DNA of 7,378 bases, taken from Treponema sp. (GTDB taxonomy: Bacteria; Spirochaetota; Spirochaetia; Treponematales; Breznakiellaceae). This document shows positions 1 through 7,053 of this stretch, in pieces (the first letter of the stretch is position 1; each line of letters starts with the position of its first letter). Below the pieces are notes generated by a model. It made no database searches. It was not told the origin of the DNA and saw only the letters and a list, made by a program, of their open reading frames with translations. The DNA lies in assembly GCA_031279925.1 (NCBI GenBank), contig JAITHQ010000053.1, forward strand, positions 1 to 7,378. The letters are read 5' to 3'. Made by a program: the position numbers and the translations under genes.

Positions 1-1320
1 TTGTGTTGTATATGCGTGGTTTTGTTAGTAAGCCTGTTATTCCTGTTTACCGGCTGTCCAACTGAAGGAGAGGAAACAACGAATAACAGTAATACCGAAG
101 ACCTTCCGGTTGAGCAAGATCCGATTGATCCGGCCAACCCGCGGAGTCAAATCGACAAGAAGGTGGACGGCGGCGGTCAAAAAGTTGTCCACGAGGTATG
201 GATGGGTATAGACACCAACGCCGATCCCCGCTGTGCCGTTGGCTACAAACTGGCTGCCAGTAAAAAACAGTTCTTTGACAATGCGGTTATTTTTCATTCC
301 GATCTGGCATGGAAAGACTGCGGCGGTACGCAGGAACAGAACTACTGCCCTAAATCTGGTCTGCACCTGCACTACACCGATGAAACCCAGTGGCTCATTA
401 ACCCTGATGATTATAACACATATATCAAGCCCTTAAAAGACGCCGGTATACGGGTACTGCTGGGTATATTGCCCTGCTCTCACGGCGTTACTTTCGGCAA
501 TGTGGGCAGTTGGCCAATGGAGCCTCTCTGGTCATGGCAGGAAAATACCGGCGAAGAGTACCCCCTGGATGAAGACGCGGCGCGGGCACTCGCGCAGGAA
601 TGGGCCGACGCCTGCGAGCAATTCGGATTCGACGGTATTGCCCTTGATGATGAATATGGCGATCTGCCGGCGGAAGTGGGCGTACCCGCTCGCGGGAAGT
701 ATTTGGTCTATCCCACCCACAATGGGCAGTCATACGGCAGCGGCGCCGCGTTGTCCGATGCATGGAAGAAAGGCGGAGAAAATGTATTCAAGCTCTGCCG
801 CTATTTCAAGGATTTAACCAAGGACACTGAACATCCCAATGGCAAATGGGTTAGTATCTACGAGTACAATTACTTGAGCCGTATTCCGTCCAGCCTGACG
901 GTTGATGGACAAAATTATAATGTCGCCGACGTGGTTGACGCATCTTACCCGGCAAGTTACGGCACAGTGGCGCTCCAATCTTCGATTGGTTCGCCGAAGA
1001 GTAATTACGGCTGTCTGTCCATCGCCTTTGACGCTTTCGCCGAAGTAACAACGCCGCCGAATATGATAAAAAGCCGCATGAATACGCTTTTGAAAAACGG
1101 CTATGGGGTGGTTATGTACTTTGCCTTGAAAGAACGGCGGTTTTATTCGACCAAACCGTTTTTTGGTCCGACAGGGACGATGCCCGAAGATTATCTTTCG
1201 AGGATAGCGGAAGTGCTGTACAAGGACACGGTGATCTATGAAGGGCCCGATTATCTGCCGTTCCCGGTAGAACGCAACGGCTCAACCCAGGGAACCGGCG
1301 CATTGTACGGGCATAAGTAA
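1..1320 (+). CDS. Surface lipoprotein endo-beta-N-acetylglucosaminidase, GH18 EndoH/EndoF-like (5' end probably outside window)
   Basis: Predicted to cleave between the two GlcNAc residues of a chitobiose core, as EndoH and EndoF do on N-glycans. An N-terminal hydrophobic stretch ends in the lipobox FTGC (Cys19), followed by a Ser/Thr/Asn/Glu-rich linker to about residue 60, so the enzyme is probably anchored on the cell surface. The TIM-barrel follows. The strand PLKDAGIRVLLGIL (144-157) and the following HGVTFGNV resemble EndoH as I remember it. The GH18 active-site strand FDGIALDDEY (210-219) gives D216 and E218 as the assisting acid and catalytic acid. A late GYGVVMYF strand (around 368-375) also fits. 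A214 sits where classical GH18 enzymes have Asp or Asn. The visible TTG at position 1 has no basic n-region after it, so the start is probably just upstream and TTG is then an internal Leu. It heads a cluster with a sugar transporter and a GH3 enzyme. A chitinase-like specificity is possible; EndoH-like fits better. Confidence 0.78.
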   Translation: MCCICVVLLVSLLFLFTGCPTEGEETTNNSNTEDLPVEQDPIDPANPRSQIDKKVDGGGQKVVHEVWMGIDTNADPRCAVGYKLAASKKQFFDNAVIFHSDLAWKDCGGTQEQNYCPKSGLHLHYTDETQWLINPDDYNTYIKPLKDAGIRVLLGILPCSHGVTFGNVGSWPMEPLWSWQENTGEEYPLDEDAARALAQEWADACEQFGFDGIALDDEYGDLPAEVGVPARGKYLVYPTHNGQSYGSGAALSDAWKKGGENVFKLCRYFKDLTKDTEHPNGKWVSIYEYNYLSRIPSSLTVDGQNYNVADVVDASYPASYGTVALQSSIGSPKSNYGCLSIAFDAFAEVTTPPNMIKSRMNTLLKNGYGVVMYFALKERRFYSTKPFFGPTGTMPEDYLSRIAEVLYKDTVIYEGPDYLPFPVERNGSTQGTGALYGHK

Positions 1321-1324
1321 AGAA

Positions 1325-1382
1325 CGCGGGGGAGAGGTCAGCGAACCCAAGGCTGCGAGCCTGCGGTTCGTTGTCCCCTGCG
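1325..1382 (+). other. Three-tier intergenic stem-loop between GH18 and permease genes
   Basis: The outer stem pairs 1325-1333 with 1374-1382: 9 pairs, one of them G-U in RNA. After an asymmetric internal loop, cgaacc (1342-1347) pairs with ggttcg (1365-1370). At the tip, aggct (1350-1354) pairs with agcct (1358-1362) around a gcg loop. It fills most of the 84-nt spacer and ends 7 nt before the Shine-Dalgarno sequence of the first permease. No T-run follows, so it is not a classical intrinsic terminator. It could be an mRNA processing or 3'-protecting structure, or a copy of a dispersed REP-like palindrome. The pairing is seen directly; the role is inferred. Confidence 0.7.
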
Positions 1383-1389
1383 CCGTAAA

Positions 1390-1395
1390 AAGGAG
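1390..1395 (+). promoter_or_regulatory. Ribosome binding site of the first permease
   Basis: AAGGAG lies 9 nt before the ATG at 1405. It is a near-consensus site and fixes the start. It sits just after the large intergenic stem-loop, so folding of that element could influence its access. Confidence 0.75.
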
Positions 1396-1404
1396 TGTGT
1401 TATC

Positions 1405-2334
1405 ATGCGAAAAAAGAAACCGTGGACAAAAGCCGATACGCAAATATCATTGCTGGCCCTGCCGGCTGCGGTATGGTTTCTCCTCTTTAGCTACCTCCCC
1501 ATGTTCGGCGTCATTATCGCCTTCAAAAAATACCATATCAACGGCGGCTTTTTGAAAAGCCTTTTTTCCAGTAAATGGGTCGGCCTGCATTATTTTAAAC
1601 TGCTCCTTAATAACGACGACGTTTGGATCGCCCTGCGCAACACCATTGCGTATAACGTGGTAATGCTCATTGTGGGAACCTTTCTAACCATTGGGCTTGC
1701 CCTGCTGGTCTCGGAACTGTACAGCCGGTTTCTGGCAAAAATATACCAAACGCTGATGTTTTTTCCCTATTTTCTTTCCTGGGTGGTTGTCACCGCCCTG
1801 GTGTGGGGCTTTTTGAGCCACGACATGGGCATTGTAAACGATGTCCTGCTAAAAACCGGTTTTGAAAAACACCGCTTCTATATGGAGCGGGGTTTCTGGC
1901 CCCCCTTTCTGGTCTTTATGAGCCAGTGGAAAAGCGTCGGTTACGGCATGATCGTATACCTGGCAACCATTACCGCGCTTGACAAAGAAGTCTACGAGGC
2001 GGCCCTCCTGGACGGCGCTTCAAAATGGAAACAAATTACCCGCATTACTATCCCCATGATGAAGACCGTTATTGTGCTGATGTTTATTCTTAATGTGGGG
2101 CGTATCTTTTATTCGGATTTCGGCCTCTTTTTTCAGGTTCCCCGGGATTCCAACACGCTGGTAACTACCGTTACCACCCTTGACGTGTTTGTGTACAAAC
2201 AGTTAATAAGCCCCACTTCTCCAATCGGCATGACCGCGGCGGCGGCGCTGTTTCAGTCTACAACCGCGTTTCTGCTAACCCTGCTGGCAAACAAAATTGT
2301 CAGCCGGATTGATCCTGAATCGTCAATGATCTAA
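1405..2334 (+). CDS. Sugar ABC transporter permease, LplB-type (CUT1, MalF-like)
   Basis: One of two inner-membrane subunits forming the transport channel for an imported carbohydrate. The 309-aa protein has a basic N-terminus (MRKKKPW) and about six membrane segments, near residues 15-40, 80-105, 115-138, 168-190, 220-240 and 275-298. The cytoplasmic EAA loop that docks the ATPase is clear at 198-217: EAALLDGASKWKQITRITIP. The N-terminal ALPAAVWFLLFSYLPMFGVIIAFK and a length near 300 aa are typical of LplB-like permeases (COG4209), which pair with YtcP-like partners and large LipO-like binding proteins. The next permease starts 10 nt after its stop, so the two are co-translated. No ATPase is encoded nearby. 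The family call is firm. The substrate is inferred only from the flanking glycosidases: an oligosaccharide, possibly containing GlcNAc. Confidence 0.93.
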   Translation: MRKKKPWTKADTQISLLALPAAVWFLLFSYLPMFGVIIAFKKYHINGGFLKSLFSSKWVGLHYFKLLLNNDDVWIALRNTIAYNVVMLIVGTFLTIGLALLVSELYSRFLAKIYQTLMFFPYFLSWVVVTALVWGFLSHDMGIVNDVLLKTGFEKHRFYMERGFWPPFLVFMSQWKSVGYGMIVYLATITALDKEVYEAALLDGASKWKQITRITIPMMKTVIVLMFILNVGRIFYSDFGLFFQVPRDSNTLVTTVTTLDVFVYKQLISPTSPIGMTAAAALFQSTTAFLLTLLANKIVSRIDPESSMI

Positions 2335-2340
2335 GGGGGA
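2334..2340 (+). promoter_or_regulatory. Ribosome binding site of the second permease
   Basis: AGGGGGA begins at the last base of the preceding stop codon and lies 4 nt before the ATG at 2345. It is a less canonical, G-rich site with short spacing. Its position on the upstream stop suggests that termination of the first permease feeds initiation of the second. Confidence 0.6.
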
Positions 2341-2344
2341 TTAA

Positions 2345-3274
2345 ATGAAAGTCAGTGCGGAAAACCGGAATACGGTAAACCGTTTTTTGCGGGTAAGCAA
2401 ACCGGTTAATATCTTGTTTAACATGGTCATGCTGCTGCTTGCCCTTGCATGTGTACTGCCAATGGTATTGATTCTTTCGATTTCGCTGTCGGCGGAACAG
2501 AGCCTTAATGAATACGGATACCAGTTTATCCCCAAAACATTCTCGCTGGACGGCTACCGCTATATTTTTACCCAAAGTCCCGCCATACTGCGCGCGCTGG
2601 GGGTATCGGTACTGGTAACGGTTACCGGAACTATTCTTGGCGTTATGCTTAATGCCCTGATGGGCTATGTTATTTCGCGTAAATCGTATAAATTGCAAAA
2701 ATTTTTTGTATGGTATGTATTTATACCTATGATATTCAACGGCGGGCTGGTATCGTCGTATTTTATCATTGGCAACTTTCTGCGTTTGAGCAATACGATA
2801 TGGGTGCTTATTCTGCCCTTGGCGGTCTCATCGTATAACATCATTTTATGTAAAACATTTTTCAGGGCGACTATTCCCGATTCGCTTATTGAATCGGCCA
2901 ATATTGACGGCGCTTCTGAACTGGAAATATTTTTCAGAATTATTATTCCCCTTTCCAAGCCGGTGCTGGCGACGATAGCGCTTTTTCTTAGTTTTGCTTA
3001 CTGGAACGACTGGTTTACCTCGCTTTTGTATATTAACGACGCCGGTTTGTATTCCCTGCAGGCATACCTGAACAAAATTCTGGGCGATATAGAATTTCTT
3101 TTGCAAAACGCCAGTACCCTTGGGGTGGTGCAGCAGCAAATTCTCGCTGCCATGCCGAAAGAGGCCGCCCGTATGGCGATTGTTGTTGTCGCGGTAATTC
3201 CAATTGCCTGCAGCTATCCTTTTTTTCAGCGCTATTTTGTATCGGGTTTAACTATTGGCGCGATAAAAGGCTGA
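2345..3274 (+). CDS. Sugar ABC transporter permease, YtcP-type (CUT1, MalG-like)
   Basis: Second channel subunit, predicted to form a heterodimer with the upstream permease. It is also 309 aa. Membrane segments are visible near residues 22-48, 82-110, 118-142, 148-170, 205-225 and 276-292. The EAA-type ATPase docking loop is at 183-202 (ESANIDGASELEIFFRIIIP), with Glu-Ser replacing the usual Glu-Ala start. The C-terminus YPFFQRYFVSGLTIGAIKG is the characteristic ending of COG0395 permeases. These usually end at a Gly-rich tail like this one, so the gene looks complete. A 60-nt spacer with a strong palindrome separates it from the binding-protein gene. Family assignment is firm; substrate is inferred from context. 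Confidence 0.94.
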   Translation: MKVSAENRNTVNRFLRVSKPVNILFNMVMLLLALACVLPMVLILSISLSAEQSLNEYGYQFIPKTFSLDGYRYIFTQSPAILRALGVSVLVTVTGTILGVMLNALMGYVISRKSYKLQKFFVWYVFIPMIFNGGLVSSYFIIGNFLRLSNTIWVLILPLAVSSYNIILCKTFFRATIPDSLIESANIDGASELEIFFRIIIPLSKPVLATIALFLSFAYWNDWFTSLLYINDAGLYSLQAYLNKILGDIEFLLQNASTLGVVQQQILAAMPKEAARMAIVVVAVIPIACSYPFFQRYFVSGLTIGAIKG

Positions 3275-3281
3275 CAAAGCA

Positions 3282-3320
3282 ATGATTAAATCCAACCGGG
3301 GATTTAATCATATTTTATTT
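3282..3320 (+). promoter_or_regulatory. Perfect 12-bp palindrome with T-rich tail (attenuator, processing site or operator)
   Basis: Positions 3282-3293 (atgattaaatcc) are exactly complementary to 3300-3311 (ggatttaatcat), with a 6-nt loop aaccgg. The stem is followed by attttattt (3312-3320), giving the layout of an intrinsic terminator. The stem is mostly A/T apart from two G-C pairs next to the loop, so termination would be weak. It lies between the permease and the binding protein, where many sugar operons use a hairpin to set a higher binding-protein mRNA level. As DNA, a perfect dyad could instead be an operator. The structure is seen; the choice among roles is open. Confidence 0.6.
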
Positions 3321-3321
3321 A

Positions 3322-3326
3322 TGGAG
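3322..3326 (+). promoter_or_regulatory. Ribosome binding site of the binding protein
   Basis: TGGAG lies 8 nt before the ATG at 3335 and right after the T-rich tail of the palindrome. It supports the ATG that yields a complete lipoprotein signal peptide. Confidence 0.6.
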
Positions 3327-3334
3327 ATGCAAAA

Positions 3335-4777
3335 ATGACCGATAGAATACATTGCCGCGTACTGCTTGCGGCTGCGTTTGCCCTTATAACGGTAACCGGC
3401 TGCCGGCGGGAAAACAATTCCGGCGTTCCAACGCTTATTTGGTGGCAAATCGGCAGCAATTCGGCGGATTTACCGCATTATTCCCGCATCCTCAGCGACT
3501 ATACCCAGGAAAAAATCGGCGTACGGCTGGAGATACGGCAGGGAAGCTGGGCAAACGCATCCCAGCGTTTTAACGCCATGATTAACACCGGGGAATACTG
3601 GGACATTCTTTTTTCCGATGTCAATATCTACGGCAGTTTCGCTTCATTGGGCGCTTACGCGGATATTACCACTCTGGTAAAAGAGGCAAGCCCGCAGCTT
3701 TACGCGGGCATCCCGGAAGAACTGTGGCAGGGCGTTTCCCTTAACGGAAAAATTTACGGCATACCGACATACAAGGATTCGGCCACGACGCAATTTGCTT
3801 TTTGGGATGCGGCGCTGGTGGAAAAATACAATCTTAATATCGAAGACAACTCGCCACGGGGGCTGGACGCCAATTTTAAAAAAATAAAGGCGGGCGAAGG
3901 CCAGCGGTATTATCCCTACATTATGTCGCGGGGAGAAATCGACGCCGTTTTTTTGCCCTACGAGACTTTTACTTCCTACCTGCACCCCATAGGGGTGCGA
4001 AGCGACGACCCCCGCCGCCGTGTTGTCTGTACCCTGGAACAGGACGATGTCAGGGAATACCTGCGTTACATGCACCACTGGTACGAAACGGGCATTATTA
4101 ATCCCGACGCAAACATGGTAGACATTGTGCCCAAATACCGTCCCTATTTTATTTCCCAGGCATGGCCCGCGGTGGCGGCTTCCTATGCGACAAGCGCCGG
4201 CATTGAAAAATATCTTCCCTCAAAATTTTTCGGCCCTGTCTATTCCACCAATTCCATTCAGGGATCAATTAACTGTATCAGTGTTAATTCCCGCTACAAA
4301 GCCCAGGCGCTTAAACTGCTGCGTCTGGTAAATACCGATGCCACATTCCGCGACATGATGGCCTACGGCATTGAGGGGGATCATTTCCATTACGTTACCA
4401 TGCCGGACGGCAGAAAGGCGGTGCGCCGCGACAGAACCGACTGGCCCCTGGTTAATTATCAGGAAGGTAATTACTTTATCGAAACGCCGGAAGACACTGT
4501 GCCGGCGGGCTATTGGGATGAGGTGCGCCATCTAAACGAAACCGCTGTTCCTTCCTATCTGCTTGGCTTTACCATGGACCTTACGCCGGTTGAAAACGAA
4601 GTGATCAACTGCAAAAATACCTGGATGAAATATTATACCGACCTCCGTACCGGCGCGTCCGACCCCGCCGAAATGACACCGGTAATCATTGCCGAGTTAA
4701 AAAAGAAAGGCATGGACAAAATTATCGCCGAAGCGCAACGCCAGATAGACGCTTTTTTTGGAGCGGGTGACAAGTGA
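3335..4777 (+). CDS. Sugar ABC transporter solute-binding lipoprotein, LipO-like with DUF3502-like C-terminus
   Basis: Predicted extracytoplasmic receptor that delivers an oligosaccharide to the two upstream permeases. The 480-aa precursor has a signal peptide with Arg4 and Arg8, a hydrophobic core, and the lipobox VTGC (Cys23), so it is lipid-anchored. The mature N-terminus TLIWWQIGSN and the segment GEYWDILFSD (87-96) fit the first lobe of family 1 binding proteins. The hinge-region motif NGKIYGIPTYKD (137-148) is typical of the large LipO group. The C-terminal part (about 345-478) includes LGFTMDLTPVENE (410-422) and GMDKIIAEAQRQIDAF (459-474), which match my memory of DUF3502. Length is normal for that group and above the usual 400-450 aa of maltose-type receptors. 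Its stop overlaps the GTG of the GH3 gene by 4 nt. Ligand identity cannot be read from sequence; aromatic residues such as W36, W37 and W157 may contribute to sugar stacking. Confidence 0.9.
   Translation: MTDRIHCRVLLAAAFALITVTGCRRENNSGVPTLIWWQIGSNSADLPHYSRILSDYTQEKIGVRLEIRQGSWANASQRFNAMINTGEYWDILFSDVNIYGSFASLGAYADITTLVKEASPQLYAGIPEELWQGVSLNGKIYGIPTYKDSATTQFAFWDAALVEKYNLNIEDNSPRGLDANFKKIKAGEGQRYYPYIMSRGEIDAVFLPYETFTSYLHPIGVRSDDPRRRVVCTLEQDDVREYLRYMHHWYETGIINPDANMVDIVPKYRPYFISQAWPAVAASYATSAGIEKYLPSKFFGPVYSTNSIQGSINCISVNSRYKAQALKLLRLVNTDATFRDMMAYGIEGDHFHYVTMPDGRKAVRRDRTDWPLVNYQEGNYFIETPEDTVPAGYWDEVRHLNETAVPSYLLGFTMDLTPVENEVINCKNTWMKYYTDLRTGASDPAEMTPVIIAELKKKGMDKIIAEAQRQIDAFFGAGDK
4760..4763 (+). 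promoter_or_regulatory. Ribosome binding site supporting the GTG start of the GH3 gene
   Basis: GGAG lies 10 nt before the GTG at 4774, inside the end of the binding-protein gene. The GTGA overlap (4774-4777) gives translational coupling. The first later in-frame ATG (codon 21, at 4834) would remove the conserved AARVEDLYTR segment that begins GH3 enzymes of this type, so GTG is preferred. Confidence 0.6.
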
Positions 4778-7035
4778 TATTCCACGACGCAAACGCGCCA
4801 ATTGCCGCCCGTGTTGAGGATCTCTATACGCGCATGACAACGCGGGAACGCATACGCCAGCTTGACATGTTCAAGGGCGTTGAGCTGCTTGAAAAAAGCG
4901 GCGGCGATACCGTAGAGCTGGCCGGGGTGAATGCCGTTGGCGGAGACGGCGCGGCGCGAAAGGCGGCGGCTGGCACAAAAATCGACGCTGAACAATTTGA
5001 CGCGATAGTGGGCGGCGATGGCGCGGGCTGGATTCACGACCTGTATCCAGAGCCCTGCCTTGCCAATGCCGCGCAGCGGCATATCATCGAAAAATCGCGG
5101 CTGGGCATACCGGCTATTTTTATCGAAGAGGCCCTGCGCGGATTTTGCAGGGCTGGTTCCACCGCCTTTCCTTCCCAAACAGCCCTTGCCTCCACTTTTC
5201 AGCCGGAGGCGGCCTACAATACCGGGCGGGTAATCGGCACAGAGGCCCGCGCCGCCGGGGTTCACGCGGTATTGGGGCCAACTATGGATTTAACCATAGA
5301 GCCGCGCTGGGGACGTGTTGAGGAAAGTTATGGCGAGGATACCTGCCTTGCCTCGGCAATGGCTAAAGAAATGGTGCGCGGCCTGCAGGGGGAAGGCATA
5401 GACCGGAATGACGCGGTTATGGCCGAGCCAAAACATTTTGCCGCTCACGGCGCGTCCATGGCCGGCCTTAACGGAGGAGCGGCCATGCTGTACGGCAGAC
5501 GGGCCCTTTACGACACGGTGCTGCCGGTTTTTGAAGCGGCGGTAAAAGAGGCCGGTGCGTATAACGTTATGTGTTCCTACAATTCCATAGACGGTATTCC
5601 CTGCGCAAATAACGAAGAGCTGCTTACCGGTGTATTGCGCGATCTGTGGGGACTGCGGGGCGTAGTGATTACCGATATGTGCGCCTCGGAAAATACGATC
5701 AGTATTCACCGCACCGCGGCCAATTATGAACAGGCCATCGCCGATTCCTGGAACGCCGGAGTCGACGTTCAGTTTTATGATTACCCCCACGATGCCTTTA
5801 TGGCCGCCATGGAAACAAACCTGCAAACCGGATCGTTGAGTCAAAGCGCCTTTGAACGCGCCGTTAAAACCGTGCTGAAACTGAAATTCCTGCTCGGTCT
5901 TTTTGAGAGTCCCTATACCGGTGAACGCCGTTTTTCCCAGGTTACCAATTGCGCCAAACACCGGACTGTGTCCCAGGCGGCAGCGGAGCAGTCCCTGACT
6001 TTGTTAAAAAATGACGGGATTCTTCCGCTGGACAAAAAAACCGTTTCCATTGCTGTAGCCGGTTACTGCGCGGAAAATCCGTATCTGGGCGGCTACGGCC
6101 CCCGTGTGTCCCCTGAATCGATGGTCAACTCACTCCAGGCTATCCAGGCGGCAGCGGGATTGCCGGTAAGCGCGGCCATTGGCGCCTACCCCTGGGAACA
6201 AAACATCGCTCCTGAAACCCTTGCCGCCGAGTGGGACAAAGGCATCGCGGCGGCCCGCAGCGCCGATGTGGTTATTGCGGTTATGGGCGACACCCTGGAA
6301 ACCTGTTCCGAAGCCCGCGACCGCAGCCGCCTGGAACTGCCCGGCAGACAGCGGGAATTCCTTATGGAACTAAAAAAACTGGCAAAGCCGGTTATTCTCG
6401 TACTGCAAACCGGACGGCCGGTCGCCCTGCAATGGGAAGCCGAACAGGTGAACGCTATTATTAACCAGTTTTGCCCCGGGCCATACGGCGGCGCGGCGCT
6501 GGCAAAGGCTGTTTTTGGCGAACTGAACCCGGCGGGCAGGCTGCCGCTAAGTTTTCCCCGTAGCAGCGGCAACATCCCCTGTATATACAACCCGCTGCCC
6601 GGCGCGCCACGCGGCTATATCGATGAAGCGGCGGGAGCGTTGTATCCCTTTGGCCACGGCCTCAGTTTTACCGCCTTTACCTACAGCGATCTTCGGTGCC
6701 GGCACGGGGAAACCAGCCTTTCATGTTCCCTTACCCTTATCAATACGGGAAAGCGGGACGGCGATGAGGTAGTTCAACTGTACGTGAAAGACATGGTGTC
6801 CTCGGTAACTACACCCGAAAAGAACCTGAAAGCCTTTTGCCGCGTTTCATTGCGGGCGGGCGAAGAGCGGACAGTGGTTTTGAATATCCCGTACCGCAGC
6901 CTTGCCCTTATTGACCGGCGTTTCAGGCGGGTAGCGGAAAAGGGCGAATTTCTGCTCATGGCCGGAGCGTCCAGCGCGGACATCCGGCTTTCAACGCCCT
7001 TCGCTTTGGCGGAGGATCATGTTTTTTCGTTGTAA
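4774..7035 (+). CDS. Family GH3 beta-glycosidase, three-domain, cytoplasmic
   Basis: Predicted to remove sugars from the non-reducing end of imported oligosaccharides by a retaining mechanism. Domain order: TIM-barrel (about 10-375), alpha/beta sandwich (about 395-600), fibronectin III-like domain (about 640-745). Key sites are EEALRGF (118-124), EPRWGR (176-181), KHFAAHG (220-226), nucleophile D301 in VVITDMCASE, and acid/base E513 in SEARDRSRLELPGRQ. The Fn3-like part shows GDEVVQLYVKD (663-673) and GASSADIRL near the end. The 753-aa length is normal for the beta-glucosidase/beta-xylosidase branch and rules out the short NagZ type. There is no signal peptide, so it acts inside the cell on transported substrate. 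ITDM replaces the more usual SDW around the nucleophile, which may bear on specificity. The enzyme is Cys-rich for the family. Glucosidase, xylosidase or N-acetylhexosaminidase activity cannot be separated from sequence alone. It shares the operon by a 4-nt overlap with the binding protein. Confidence 0.93.
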   Translation: MIFHDANAPIAARVEDLYTRMTTRERIRQLDMFKGVELLEKSGGDTVELAGVNAVGGDGAARKAAAGTKIDAEQFDAIVGGDGAGWIHDLYPEPCLANAAQRHIIEKSRLGIPAIFIEEALRGFCRAGSTAFPSQTALASTFQPEAAYNTGRVIGTEARAAGVHAVLGPTMDLTIEPRWGRVEESYGEDTCLASAMAKEMVRGLQGEGIDRNDAVMAEPKHFAAHGASMAGLNGGAAMLYGRRALYDTVLPVFEAAVKEAGAYNVMCSYNSIDGIPCANNEELLTGVLRDLWGLRGVVITDMCASENTISIHRTAANYEQAIADSWNAGVDVQFYDYPHDAFMAAMETNLQTGSLSQSAFERAVKTVLKLKFLLGLFESPYTGERRFSQVTNCAKHRTVSQAAAEQSLTLLKNDGILPLDKKTVSIAVAGYCAENPYLGGYGPRVSPESMVNSLQAIQAAAGLPVSAAIGAYPWEQNIAPETLAAEWDKGIAAARSADVVIAVMGDTLETCSEARDRSRLELPGRQREFLMELKKLAKPVILVLQTGRPVALQWEAEQVNAIINQFCPGPYGGAALAKAVFGELNPAGRLPLSFPRSSGNIPCIYNPLPGAPRGYIDEAAGALYPFGHGLSFTAFTYSDLRCRHGETSLSCSLTLINTGKRDGDEVVQLYVKDMVSSVTTPEKNLKAFCRVSLRAGEERTVVLNIPYRSLALIDRRFRRVAEKGEFLLMAGASSADIRLSTPFALAEDHVFSL

Positions 7036-7053
7036 ATAACAAAAACTGCAAGC

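Noticed and set aside
1325..1382. Intrinsic terminator after the GH18 gene.
   Set aside because: The stem is strong but is followed by cgtaaaaagg rather than a T-run, and the next gene's ribosome binding site comes immediately.
2300..2698. A 132-codon open frame on the minus strand opposite the second permease.
   Set aside because: The product is rich in Arg, Gln and Asn without a membrane or domain pattern, typical of the complement of a membrane-protein gene.
4633..5265. A 210-codon open frame on the minus strand.
   Set aside because: It runs antisense across the end of the binding-protein gene and the start of the GH3 gene, both firmly identified by motifs. Its product shows no recognisable domain and no ribosome binding site was evident.
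5290..5961. A 223-codon open frame on the minus strand.
   Set aside because: It lies entirely opposite the GH3 catalytic domain, including the KHF motif and nucleophile strand. It is explained by the codon pattern of the real gene.
4774..7035. NagZ-type beta-N-acetylglucosaminidase acting in peptidoglycan recycling.
   Set aside because: NagZ enzymes are much shorter and use a His-Asp dyad in the barrel. This protein has the long three-domain form with an acid/base Glu in the second domain. Hexosaminidase activity is still possible but not by NagZ homology.
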